Of a stretch of DNA of 64,000 bases, positions 10,082 through 20,764 are shown in pieces. The notes beneath the pieces were generated by a model, which did no database searches, was not told the DNA's origin, and saw only the letters and a list, made by a program, of their open reading frames with translations. The position numbers were made by a program, and so were the translations under genes. Numbering within the stretch: position 1 is the stretch's first letter; every line of letters starts with the position of its first letter. This stretch comes from Byssochlamys sp. IMV 00236. Lineage: Eukaryota > Ascomycota > Eurotiomycetes > Eurotiales > Thermoascaceae. The stretch is from positions 62,001 through 126,000 of the forward strand of contig MSJH02000745.1 of the NCBI GenBank assembly GCA_001931875.2, in the 5' to 3' direction.

Positions 10082-12100
10082 TTAATAACTTGATGATGAT
10101 GACATATCCTGTGAAGGACGCGAGGAGTCTGGCTCTTCTTCTTCTTCTTCCCGTAAAGGATCCCGATGATCATACGATATTCCATCCATAAGAGGGATCT
10201 CGACTTCGAGTTCTTTATGTTGTCTGTACACTCGCATCGCATCTGGGATTTGGGCGGTAATATAGCCTGCGTTTCTGACGAACCACATCCATCCAACCCA
10301 GTATAACCCGCCTGAGGCCAGTACTGCAAGTCCCGTAGCAGGGTAGGCGTAATATGGGAAAGAATTGTCGCCTTTACCGCCCAGGGGACTGATCCAAGGC
10401 AGGATGAGAAGAAGACAGTTTGCGACGAGGAATATGACAATGTAGACAGTACGAGCTCTGTAGTGGATCGAGGAGGACTTTCTGTATTCGAGCCGGGAAC
10501 GGTGCAAGTAGAGCAAGCCGCCTGCGACAGAGACGCTGATGACACTAACTGGGTATCCGCCGATGTCGACGAGAAAGGCGTAGATCTCTCCTGGTGGGAC
10601 GAGGATTACGATAACGGAAACTAACCAGTGAAGAAGCAGACCGGCGACAGGGGCGTGGTCTTTATCAGTACCTGTTTTGGGGCCACGAGATACCCAGAGT
10701 GAAGGGAAAGGTAGCAGGCCGTCCTTTCCTAGCTCCTGGTTGACACGACTCTGCGCAAATGATGTTGCGGCGATGTTTCCGTAGGCGCTGAGGATGATTA
10801 AAAGGGGAAGGATTCGTTCTCCAACGACAGGACCGAATATATTGCCGAAGAAATGAGCTCCGACTATCGCTCCAGAGGCTTTGAAATCGTCCTTGTCCAC
10901 CACAAGGAAATATGCGATGTTCACCAGTATATAGCTGACGGAGACAAGTGCCAGGGCGACTGGTGCCGCTACACGGAGCGTTCTCGAGGGGTTCTTCACT
11001 TCAGACAGGACCTGGTTTGCGGTGTTGTAACCCCTGAAACAGTAAAGCACTTTGAGAAGAGCCGTGGCATAATCATATGGTTGCATTGATGAGCCTGCCC
11101 AGATGCCGGAGAAGTTCTGTTGCGCTATACTTTCGGGAATAGATATAACGTCTGACTGGTCTGTAGACTGCCCCGGGTTTATGATATGCTCGTCAGGCCC
11201 GCTGCTCAATTGCCAGAAAGCACTCAGGAATCCCAAAGCGACGACGATGACGATGATAAGCATCTTGAGTATTCCAAGGATATTTATCGTTTTCACACCC
11301 ACTGCCGGCAGACGGGCGTGAATAAAACATGAGAGGGTGATGGCAGCAACTGCTATCGATCGTGCGTTCCAGCCATTCGGTGTTCCCCCGATGATATAAA
11401 CGGCATATTCTCCAAGCACAATGCAGTTTGGAGCGCTAAATCCCAGCAGCACGACATATGCCATGAACATGCAAGTAGCGAACATGTAAGGTCGGCGAAA
11501 GATCCGCTCGAGGTATACTCGTTCGCCCCCGGACCGCGGTATCGCGGTGCCCAGGTCCAGATAGACCGTCAACCCGCAGAAGGATATAAGTGCCCCAAGG
11601 ATCCAGACAGAAAGCGACATTCCAACCGAACCAACACCAGCAAATATAGATGACGGAACTGAGAAGACGCCCACGCCAAGCGTTTTCCCTATGATGATAT
11701 TGATGGCGGAAAAAGTTCCAAGTTTGTCCTGTGTGATACTGTTTGCTGGCGTGTATCCAGGAGAGATAGGGCGTGGTGTAAGAGGATATAGCGGCCATGT
11801 GTTTTCCTCCCAAGAGCTATTCCTGAGCACAGCCAGTCCTCCTCCATCGCCAGGTGTTATGGGACCAAGCTTTCTATCCCGCGCATCATCGTCATCCTTT
11901 GAATCTTGCGGTATTGATGCTAACCTGGAGTTAGGATTTAGATATTGTTTGCCATTTTGGTGTAAGCGCGGCGTCGTCGGAGTCCGGAGAACAATGTCAT
12001 TGAATGATGGACTGAGAAGAGGAGAAGTAGCAGTCGCTATGCTTTCGCCTAAGAACGTTCGAGAGACGCGCCGGATATCATGAACTAAAGGTTTAGACAT
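10082..12100 (-). CDS. Amino-acid permease, LAT/Mup-type APC superfamily transporter
   Basis: Plasma-membrane amino-acid transporter of the APC superfamily, LAT branch; overall it looks like fungal methionine-type permeases (Mup1/Mup3). Single exon, 672 residues from the first ATG (12100); the open frame extends ten codons further but begins with TTG. Twelve membrane segments can be traced. TM1 carries the unwound-helix motif NIIIGKTLGVGVFSVPS, followed by SGGERVYLERIF after TM3 and CFRGYNTANQVLSEVKNPSRTL near TM6-7. About 130 residues precede TM1, longer than usual, Ser/Pro-rich with TPTTPR- and PLTPRPISP-like sites. The C-terminal tail is acidic then Ser-rich (EEEEEE from a GAA-type repeat near 10135-10151). 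Substrate specificity is inferred and uncertain. Confidence 0.85.
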   Translation of the reverse strand: MSKPLVHDIRRVSRTFLGESIATATSPLLSPSFNDIVLRTPTTPRLHQNGKQYLNPNSRLASIPQDSKDDDDARDRKLGPITPGDGGGLAVLRNSSWEENTWPLYPLTPRPISPGYTPANSITQDKLGTFSAINIIIGKTLGVGVFSVPSSIFAGVGSVGMSLSVWILGALISFCGLTVYLDLGTAIPRSGGERVYLERIFRRPYMFATCMFMAYVVLLGFSAPNCIVLGEYAVYIIGGTPNGWNARSIAVAAITLSCFIHARLPAVGVKTINILGILKMLIIVIVVALGFLSAFWQLSSGPDEHIINPGQSTDQSDVISIPESIAQQNFSGIWAGSSMQPYDYATALLKVLYCFRGYNTANQVLSEVKNPSRTLRVAAPVALALVSVSYILVNIAYFLVVDKDDFKASGAIVGAHFFGNIFGPVVGERILPLLIILSAYGNIAATSFAQSRVNQELGKDGLLPFPSLWVSRGPKTGTDKDHAPVAGLLLHWLVSVIVILVPPGEIYAFLVDIGGYPVSVISVSVAGGLLYLHRSRLEYRKSSSIHYRARTVYIVIFLVANCLLLILPWISPLGGKGDNSFPYYAYPATGLAVLASGGLYWVGWMWFVRNAGYITAQIPDAMRVYRQHKELEVEIPLMDGISYDHRDPLREEEEEEPDSSRPSQDMSSSSSY

Positions 12101-13354
12101 TAAGATGACTCCTAGACCTGGGGAATGCAAGAGAAGAGATAGAAACGTATCACAGGTTGTGAACAGAACGTAACAGAGGAGTGGAGTGAGATTTCGATGA
12201 CCCAGACCCGACTTCCACAGTTACCTAGGTAGAGAGGGCGCAAAGCGAGTGCGTTGACAAGAGATCGAGAAAGAAAGAAAATTGTCGTGGACCGGTTTCT
12301 TTGTAGATGACAAAAAAGGACTGAACAAGGCTGATGTTCCCTGACAATAACGTGAAACCTTTAACTAATATCCTAGACTAGTATAACACTTTCAAGAAAC
12401 AACAAAAAGTGATCTGATCGACGAGCATATGGTGGTCGATCGCTGTAGAGCACTTCCCAAAGCTGATGCGAGCAACAAAAGAGCTAATGATTATCTGATC
12501 AAGATGAGACCAGGAGGAAACTGAAGTCTGAAACGAGCACTGCACCATTATATCCATGGCGCGCAGCATTCGACTGACTCAAGTGGTGAGTATCTATCAA
12601 TCCGCCAACCCAGGACAAAGGGTCATTGGGGAAAGTGAATAAGATCAGCTGCGCCGCGTCACAAATAAGGATTTCATATTGGAACTTTACCTCGTTCACC
12701 TGAAGTGTATGGGATTTGGCGATGATCTATTATCTGTTGGTGGTTAGCAGATACGCAACACGCAATATGGGAGAGCGGCAAACAACGTCTCCAGTACGGC
12801 GTTTCAACCATCCGCCGGCGTCTCAGCCCAGGCCAATCAATCTCCGAAAGAGGATAAGAATAGTTCAAGCTGCACGCAATGCTGGTCTCGCATTGCTTTG
12901 GAATGTGCCATCCTATTGGGATTCACCTCGCCTCTAATTCTCTGATCTCGCAGCAAACATGTTCGAGATCCGGAAAAGTCGGATGTGATTGTGGATGTGG
13001 CAGAAAGGACGACAAACAACGCTTTTTCCTAGAGAAGACAGCTAGGGTCTGGAAGATTTCTGAACCTGTTGTAATAATAATAATAATATCATATTCTAAA
13101 CTCATTACAGTAAATGTAGACATGCTGGGCCTTCCTCATTGGTCGGAAAAATTAGTAAACGAAAACAATAACTATCATGCTATCTAACCTCATTATCTGC
13201 ATGAAAGAAAAATAATAAACAGTTGTCAAGCAGAACATCCTGCCATCAAACAAATGTAGATGTGCCTCTATCACTTTTTTCGCACCTTCGAAATCGTGCT
13301 TGCAATGACACACGCCCAACTAAAGGTTGGCTTTTGCGGTTTATGCTACATGAA
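12101..13354. other. Tandem intergenic region, permease upstream and FAS alpha downstream
   Basis: 1254 bp containing the permease promoter/leader and the FAS alpha 3' UTR. A short (TAA)n run lies at about 13071-13087. Several open frames of 60-100 codons on both strands overlap each other and resemble no protein I know. No tRNA-like fold was found by eye. Confidence 0.4.
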
Positions 13355-16300
13355 TTAGAACTTCGCAACCGCAATAGCGATTGCTTGCGAGTCGCTGTGG
13401 CTGATGCTGACATTCACCTGCTTGACACCGGCTTTCTCTGCAGCCTCTGCAGCGGCGCCATGAAGCTACAAGGGCGAGTTAGTCATGTTCAAATATATTT
13501 GCATGGAGTTGCAGAGATGCTTACCTTAACCACAGGAGCTCCATTTTCATCATTCACGATCTCAATGTCCTTCAGCGGAGCACCGGCACCCTTGCTGCTG
13601 ACTCCGAGAGACTTGAACACAGCCTCCTTAGCGCTCCACCGGCCGGCAAAGGAGGCCTGGGGAGATGGGGCCTTGCGGCAATACACTTGCTCATTGGATG
13701 TGAAGTTCCTCTCAATGAAGGTCTCGTTGTCAACATTGATCGCCTGGACACTCTCGACGTCAACGCCGACCTTCGAGTTCTCAACCGCGGCAGCCTTGGC
13801 GAGGGATTCGACCACCTTTTGGGTGCTGGCCAGATCCTCGGACGCGGGCTTTGGAGGGACCGCAGGATAGGTCAGCTCCGCAGTCTTCTTGTCTACCGTC
13901 ACACGGTAATCGGGGTTCAGGAAGACCTTGGCCTGGAGGTTGTCCTCGTAGGGGGACTTGTTCTTGGCCACAAACAGGGTGTTGTTGATCAGACCATTGT
14001 GGAAGTAGCGGTAAGCCTTCTTCTGACGGGCTTCGACCTTGGTCTTGTACGATTCGAATCGGGCTTTGTCCAACACTGCATACAGGTACTTGGGGTGGAT
14101 ACCAATAGCCTGCGCGCCCTTCTGACCGAAACCGAATGAAGTAACGGAGAATGCCTTGATACCGTCGGTCTGGATGCTACGACTGGGGTACACGATGTAG
14201 TCGAACTTCTCCATGACCTTGTCGACATTGTCTGCATTGCGGTTTCCGGGCACAAGACCGCTGTTGAGGACCTGCAGACATCCGTTGAGCATCCATGCAC
14301 CAGCTGCACCCTTGGGGTGTCCAGTAAGGTACTTCTGGAAGATACCCATGATCGCGTTGCCCTTCTTGCGTCCGAGGTGCTTCAGTTGCTGACAGATGAC
14401 ATCGGATTCATTCTTGTCGTTAGCAACGGTAGAGGTACCGTGGAACGACGCAACATCGAGATCGTCGATCGTAAGACCCCAAGTGGCCAATGCTCCTCTC
14501 AGAGGAGCAATGCGAGGATCTTGCCTCCAGAAGTTGTTTCCGAGACTGTACTGGGCCTCCTTGACCTGGCGGACAGCCTCGCGATCGATGTGCTGGGCTC
14601 TCTCCTGCATATACTCCTTCTCATCGAACGGTTCGGTAGCTTGCGCCTTCATAGCCTCAACCTCTTCCTGGAGGTACAAGAGTTCTGATTCTTGCCACTG
14701 CTTGATCTGGTTCTTGCGCAACTCCAGCTGGCGTCTGCGGTACTTGATATCAAGGAGCGGGGACGGGAACTTGCCGGGGTTCTCACGAGCAGTGGTGAGG
14801 ACACCCTGTCCAGGAGCCGGGACTGAGCGACCGATCTTGTCCGTTGCAGTGGTGGTCAAGCCGAGGATGGCATAGATGGGTACACCCATGTCAAGGGCCA
14901 GCTGGGCGCTCATGATGACTTGCATACCACAACCTTGGGACTCCATGAAGCCGCTACGGGTAGTAGTAGTGGGTCGGGACATCTCTTGAGGAGTACGGCC
15001 ATGGGCGAATTCGTCTTCCGCATTGCTAGTGGCCTTCATGTTCGCGAATTCGTAGGAACCCTCCTCCTGGAAGTCATCGAATCCACCAACGAAACAGATA
15101 CGAGCCTTGCCTTCGACGATGGTCTCGTAACCGATATCGACGGACTCGACAGCAGTAGCACAAGCACCCACAGGAGTCTTGATAGGACCGGTAGAGGAGA
15201 GGAGGAGCATGTTAACCCATGCGCTCATGGTGTTAATGAAAGACTCCTGCAGGATATCCTTCTGAAGAGGCTTGTCGAGGTACCGGTCCTTGTACATTCC
15301 TCTCAGGGCATGGGTACCACCGATACCCGAACCAATGCAGTTTCCGACTTCGGAGATGTGGACATACTTGTAGAACTCATATGGATCAGTGATACCAGAC
15401 GAGAGCAGGGACTCTGCGGTACAGACAAGCACAAACAGAGTAACTGGGTCGACCTGCTCAATGATGTCGTCTGGAATACCATATCTCTTCGCATCCCAGC
15501 CGGTTGGGATCTGGCCGGCGACCAGTCGGTCGAACTGCAGGGCCTTGGGAATGAAAAGAGTGGCTCCCTTCTTCAGGCGGACGGTGTATTCGCCCGACTC
15601 GGGGATTTCGAAGATCTCCACCTTGTCACCATGCTCCCGCTTGAACTCTTCGGCGGTCTCCTTCGAGGCCTCGAATGGGTCAAGGTCTTCCTGGATGACG
15701 ATTTCCTGGAGCAGCTGCTTCTTCTTGGGATCGTATCCCTTGAACAGCTCCGGCTCGATAAGTCGAATACCAGAGTGCTCCAGGATGAATTTCTCGTACT
15801 TCGACTTGACGTCCTTGTCGTCGACTGGTTCCCCAGTCTTTGCGTCAACCCAGCCGGAGTAGGACTTGCCCTTCAGAGGACCGTTATGGTTACGAATGAG
15901 GCCCATGATCCAGGCCATTTCGACACAGCCTTCCAAAGAAAACTTGCCATAGGCCTCCATCTCCCATCGGGTGCGGGAGTTACCCCAGGGACCAACTTCG
16001 GAGAAACCAGTGACGACGACAACTTTGTCGAGGTTGACCATATCCTTGAGCTGTGCGTTAAGCGGCTCGATCTCTTCCCACTTGGGCAGCTGAGGGAATT
16101 CGAACTTGATGTTGGCACGGGGCTCGGTGGTGACCTTCTTGTACAAAGCCTCGCTATCTTCACCGTTCACAATCTTGTTCTCAATGGCAGTCTCCTTGAT
16201 GACGGCCTGACGAACAGTGCTGGTCTCCATGATGTCCTGACGGAGCTTTGTCATGAGCTTCTTCAGGTCGGGGATGAACTGGAGACCACCGTTCAAATCA

Positions 16301-19053
16301 GCCCAGACAGGGTCCGACTGGCAAAGATCAACGATGGCGGGAGCCATGAGACCGAGCAAGTTGAAGGCCATCTCCTGCTGAGAGAAGGTGCGAACTCCGA
16401 GCTTCTCGACGCCTTCAGCGACCATGTTGTTTCCACTCATGAGACCAGTGCCGCGGGTCCAGCCGATGACAGCACCGCAGATTGTAAGGTAGTTAGCCCA
16501 ACTCTCAGAGTACCAGCGGTTAAATAGAGTCTCCAAGCCCAACTTTGACTCTGAGTACAGGCCATCGTTTCCGAAGGTACCGTGGTTGGGGGACAAGGGA
16601 AGGATAACCTGAGCTGGACGGGTCTCGAAACCTCTCTCCTGCTTCTGCGTCTTGACGGCACCGAGAAGTCTAAGGAGGTTGGTCAACATAATTCTGTGAG
16701 CAAGTTCCGACTTAGAATCGATGTTGTCAATTTCGCGACCGTTCTCGGGAATGGCCGCGAAGGGGACAACGTAGTCCAGATCCCAGCCCAGACCCTTCTT
16801 GGTGTCATAGATGTAGTCGACGAGAGCATCCACGTCTTGTTTGCTACCCTGGTTGAAAGGAACGACGACAAGTTGGGAACCACGAGCTCCGTAACGGGCA
16901 TACATGGATTGATAGTACTCAGTGACTTCGCGCGAGAAGCGACTGGTGGTAACGATGACCTTGGCACCACCGCTAATAAGTCCCTGGAGAACCTCAGCGC
17001 CGATAGAACCAGCTCCAGCACCGGTCATCAAAGCATTCTTGCCCTGGAAAGTAACTCCAGATCTGGCCGCGGACTCGAGGCCGTCCAGGTAGATGCCGGT
17101 CAGCTTCTTGTTGTATTCCCAACCGTGCTCCTCCTTCTTCTTGAGGTGCAAGAAGGGAATGGTCTCAACCTTTCCGGTGCGAGTGGCACCGTTTCTGGAG
17201 CCGTTACGACCGGGTTTCTTCGCCTGGCCATTCTCCTGCGGCATGATCTGGCTCTCGTTCATAGCAAGAGCACGGACGACATCCTTGTAGAGAGCGTTGA
17301 ACTGCAACTGGGACGACTTGGAAAGTCTGTGTTGCCTGCGAATGAGCTTGTAGACATTCTTCAGGTCATTCTGGACCTTTGCCCGATTGCTGTATTCAGA
17401 AATCGGACCGCCTTCAGCCATTTGTTTGACGTAGTGTTCAAGCTTCCTAGCGCTAGCCCTAGGTACTTCCTGGTACTCGATGTTTCCGCGAGCATCAACA
17501 GTCGTGTGGGGTCCGGTAGGGACTGCGACATCCTTGTATACAGGGGCTTGTCCGAGAACCTCCTTGCAGTTCTCAATGAGCTGCTGACCCAGTTCCTTGG
17601 CAAGCTGATAGGTCTCACCGCGTTCCGTCGGGCAGTTATCGATGTGGTACTGCATGAAATCCAGCAAGAGGGGATTCGATCGGTTCATGATGCGAATACA
17701 CTGGCTAACAATTTCACGGTCGACGACCTTCAGCCTGCCGAAAATGATGTCGTAGTACATGCTGAGCGCATCCTGACGAGCCCAGTTCCAGGAAGAATCG
17801 TAGACACGAGCCTTCAGAGGGTCGAAAGAGGGCTCAATGCCGGAGGCATAAATATCGCCGTGCTCCGTCTGCCAAAGATCCAGCTGCGCTTGTAGTGCCT
17901 TCTGAGACTCTTGGGACGTGACAAAGGCCTTCTCACCAGCACGCAGATCCATCTTGAGATAGCGCGCGATGATCTCGAGCTGCTGCTTGAACAGTGCGCG
18001 CTGGTCCTTGGTCAGTGCGTCGATCGCAGCAGGGTCCATCATCATGGCGCCAGAACCGGCGCCAGAGTCGCCGCTGGCGGTTGGTGCAGACAGGCTAATG
18101 CCAGCACTGGCCGCATATTTGTTGGCGACACCGTCAAAGTACGCCTTTGCGTCAGCCTCAGCAGCGAGACGCGATGGGGGCTCCATGGTCAGGGCAAGTA
18201 GCAGGACACCGTCTTGTCTGCCAGGTCCCAGTCCCCATCTTGTCTCCAAGTATTTCCTGACCGCTGTGATGTTGAATCCACCAGGCATCTTCGCGGATAC
18301 CATACGTGCCACCAACGAGGATGACTGCTTGCCCAATTGGCCGTTGAAGGTTGCCTGCATGGCGGCACCCAATTCGTCCAGAGGCGTATCCTCTGGCTTT
18401 TCCGGCGTCGAGCCAAATTCTTTGCCCAGGTCACCCAGAATTTCATTCTGCAGGGTCGATTTACCTAGAAAAAGTAAGAGTTCAGTCAGTTTCTGTCCCA
18501 TATCATCTGGTTAAAGGGGGATGTCAGACTCACCGCCAACCAGATCCTTGATGGCCTTGCTCAATGGAACATCTGCGATGCTCTTCTTCAATTTCTGTGC
18601 AACTAATGTCCTCAGCACATCCACTGCTGTGACTGGCGCGTCTTCGACCTGAGGAGCGGGACCTGCACTCGGGGCAGGCGCAGCAGCAGGAGCAGCCGCC
18701 GCAGGGGCCGCAGCAGCAGCCGGGGAAGCGCTGGCGGCGGGAGCAGCCTCTGGCTCCGGCTCATCTTCGACGGGATCGACATCATAGTAGATTTCCTTGG
18801 CGTCCTTGCTGTAGCAGAGAATCTGTCGTTGCACTGATGTAGCAGCATCGTAGGCTTCGTACTTCGAGGCAATCGTCCGTCGTGCCATGCCGCCCAACGT
18901 GTCCGCCGGACCGATCTCGACGATACGCTCCGTGCGCTTCTCCGCGAGAATAACATCCTGGGTCTCAATCCATCTCACTGGAGAAGCAAACTGGTATGCC
19001 AGAAGCTCCACCAGCAGGGTGTGAGCCAGCTCCTGCTCGACTTCGGGGCGCAT
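13355..19053 (-). CDS. fasA: Fatty acid synthase subunit alpha (Fas2 type)
   Basis: Alpha chain of the cytosolic fungal type I FAS (alpha6 beta6), which makes palmitoyl/stearoyl-CoA. Exons on the minus strand are 19053..18534, 18464..13525 and 13465..13355, giving 1856 residues (yeast Fas2: 1887). Introns are 69 and 59 bp. Order: N-terminal fragment of the malonyl/palmitoyl transferase domain; Ala/Pro-rich linker (about 105-140); acyl carrier domain with phosphopantetheine serine Ser176 in [12 protein letters not shown]; structural region; ketoreductase ([18 protein letters not shown], about 643-870); ketosynthase with active Cys1275 ([12 protein letters not shown]) and later His motifs (SFHGTST); phosphopantetheinyl transferase ([11 protein letters not shown], about 1740 to the end). 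The short last exon encodes [24 protein letters not shown] and is needed for the PPTase fold. All catalytic blocks look intact. Divergently paired with the beta subunit gene. Confidence 0.97.
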
Positions 19054-19796
19054 TGTGAAGGTAAGAAAGAAAGAATACGGGTATCAAGAAAATGTCGGAT
19101 TAAAGAGCTCAATGGCGGTAAGACGGCCCCAAAGAAGCTCGAAGACCTCTTTCTGCACAGCAACCCAGGCACCAAGAGGCCCGTCAGGTTACAGTCTTTG
19201 AAAAAACTTTTTGAAGAGGCCGTGAGATCAGAGAGGAGGCCACAATAATGGGCCGATAAGTAAGCCCGGAGAGGAGGTGGGCAAAGAAGGGGAAAAAAAA
19301 AAGTTGGAGGAGGAAGTGACACAAGTCAAAGGACCATGGCACGATACGCCAGGACCTTAAAGAGGAAACGAGAGAGGACGAGGACTCTTGACCACGCTCC
19401 AAGCCAGCAATTGACCTAGCGAAAATACGACCAGGACACCGCAAGAGAAAGACGGAGTGAGCGAGAGGGCGTGCCTGGAGCCGTTTGGAGTGTTGGGGCA
19501 GAATCCAGCGGTGGTTGACGCCGAACCTTGCACGCTGGACGGGCGGTCGCAGTGGGGACGCTGTTGGTTTTGGTGGAGTTGGTTTCTGCCGTATCGCGTT
19601 TACCGCTTGTACTTTACATTGACTTGACTGTCGTTGGCCCCCCCAGCGTATGGTACTCGAGATTATGGTCCTACGAGTAATCTATCGAGAATAACAATAT
19701 TATTATTATTGAATAATCCATCTAACTTATCCTATCTGGTACCTAGTTTACCCCATCCCTTGCCTCCACAACGGGGGACGGAGGAATAATCAGCAG

Positions 19797-19810
19797 TCAC
19801 TGATCAGTGA
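19797..19810. repeat. Perfect 14-bp palindrome in the FAS divergent promoter
   Basis: TCACTGATCAGTGA reads identically on both strands. A further TGATCAGTA follows directly, giving a partly repeated GATCAGT core. It could be a dimeric regulator site or chance. Confidence 0.9.
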
Positions 19811-20107
19811 TCAGTATACTGTAAGTACCATACACCATTACCTGACCAACATTCAACCCCCCTAATATTATTATTATTGCTGAATGTTGCGTACAACAGT
19901 GATGCCTAACTTAAATTTTCCTCTCCTGTCCTCAACCTCTCTGTGCTCCTGCTGCGCCACGTCTCCCTTGATGGGGACAAGCCTGTTAGTGCCTCCGGCT
20001 ACTGTCCTACTAGGCTCCTTCCGACTAGCACCTTCGTCTCTGTATCGAATGGAATGTTCGGTCTGGTCAGGCCGCTGTCCCATCGGGCCGGGGAAACGGC
20101 CAGCCGG

Positions 20108-20125
20108 CGGTCACGTACGGTCACG
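20108..20125 (+). promoter_or_regulatory. Direct repeat CGGTCACG x2 at 10-bp period
   Basis: CGGTCACG at 20108-20115 and again at 20118-20125, separated by TA. The start-to-start distance is about one helical turn. CGG is the half-site of many fungal Zn2Cys6 regulators; binding is inferred. Confidence 0.5.
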
Positions 20126-20534
20126 GTCAATACCGGACGGGCCAGCCCAGCCCAACCGTTTGGACCTTTGGGGAGCTGCCAGACGGCGCTATGCCCAATC
20201 GGAGCTGCCTTTATTCAACCAGCTCGCGATTCATCTTTTCTTCGCCCCAGGGATGGCCCTAATGCGATTCAACAGCATCCAGTCCGCATCCCCTCGTCCG
20301 GTCAGCCAATTTCACGAGTCTGGGTCTGCTAGATAGATAGTGAGACGCTCTTCACTCTTTTGGTCGGGTTCTACAATCCCTTCCTGCTCGCACTCCTTCC
20401 ACTCTCCTCCATCCTCCCTCTCCCGTCCTATATACTCTTTCTTGTATTCGTGGTGGAGTGTGCTGGCAGGCATCCCGCCATAGGGCCCGCAGTCGAGGAA
20501 AATTAATTGCTCAAAGGCGTCTTTCTTCAACTAG

Positions 20535-20670
20535 GTACGCTGATCAAGTCCCCCAGCCTGGACCTGCATTTCCCACCGTGATTTTTCAATCATTGGGAAT
20601 TGGGAAATATCAGACTGGGTTTATTTATTTTATTTTTTTTCCTATGCAGCTAACAATCGCATTGTAACAG
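20535..20670 (+). other. Candidate 5' UTR intron of the FAS beta gene
   Basis: CTAG/GTACGC donor at 20535, branch-like GCTAAC about 18 bases before an AACAG acceptor ending at 20670. It would remove 136 bp of the leader. No coding sequence is involved, so it rests on splice signals alone. Confidence 0.45.
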
Positions 20671-20764
20671 GTGCTCTTTACCCCCACCCGCCTGCATCTT
20701 TTCTTAATTTTTTCTTCCTTTTTCCTTTCTTTTCTCTTTCCAACCAAAATACCCTCTTGAAAAG

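Larger units (their letters stand above)
19054..20764. promoter_or_regulatory. Divergent FAS alpha/beta promoter region
   Basis: 1711 bp between the two FAS start codons and the only upstream region available to both. It holds a 14-bp perfect palindrome (19797-19810), two direct copies of CGGTCACG ten bases apart (20108 and 20118), CCAAT-type boxes (CCAAT at 20195 and 20306; ATTGG at 20592 and 20599), ATT-type microsatellites (about 19692-19713 and 19864-19880), and a long pyrimidine tract just before the beta start (about 20695-20745). Overlapping frames of 129-150 codons at 19884-20336 look like chance. Regulatory roles are inferred from position and motif. Confidence 0.65.

Noticed and set aside
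12101..13354. Search for tRNA or other RNA genes in long gaps
   Set aside because: Reading the gaps by eye found no T-arm plus A/B-box pattern; a covariance-model scan (tRNAscan-SE, Rfam) would settle it.
13223..13870. 215-codon plus-strand frame at the FAS alpha 3' end
   Set aside because: Antisense to the PPTase exons of FAS alpha.
14920..17895. Long plus-strand frames (535 and 437 codons) opposite FAS alpha
   Set aside because: They mirror the strongly biased codons of FAS alpha on the other strand and show no protein-like domain.
19692..19880. ATT microsatellites considered as possible array or origin
   Set aside because: Short, imperfect simple repeats; no spacer structure or other origin feature.
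19884..20336. Overlapping 129- and 150-codon frames in the FAS promoter
   Set aside because: Two frames overlap with no domain, and the composition looks like noncoding GC-rich DNA; could at most be leader uORFs.
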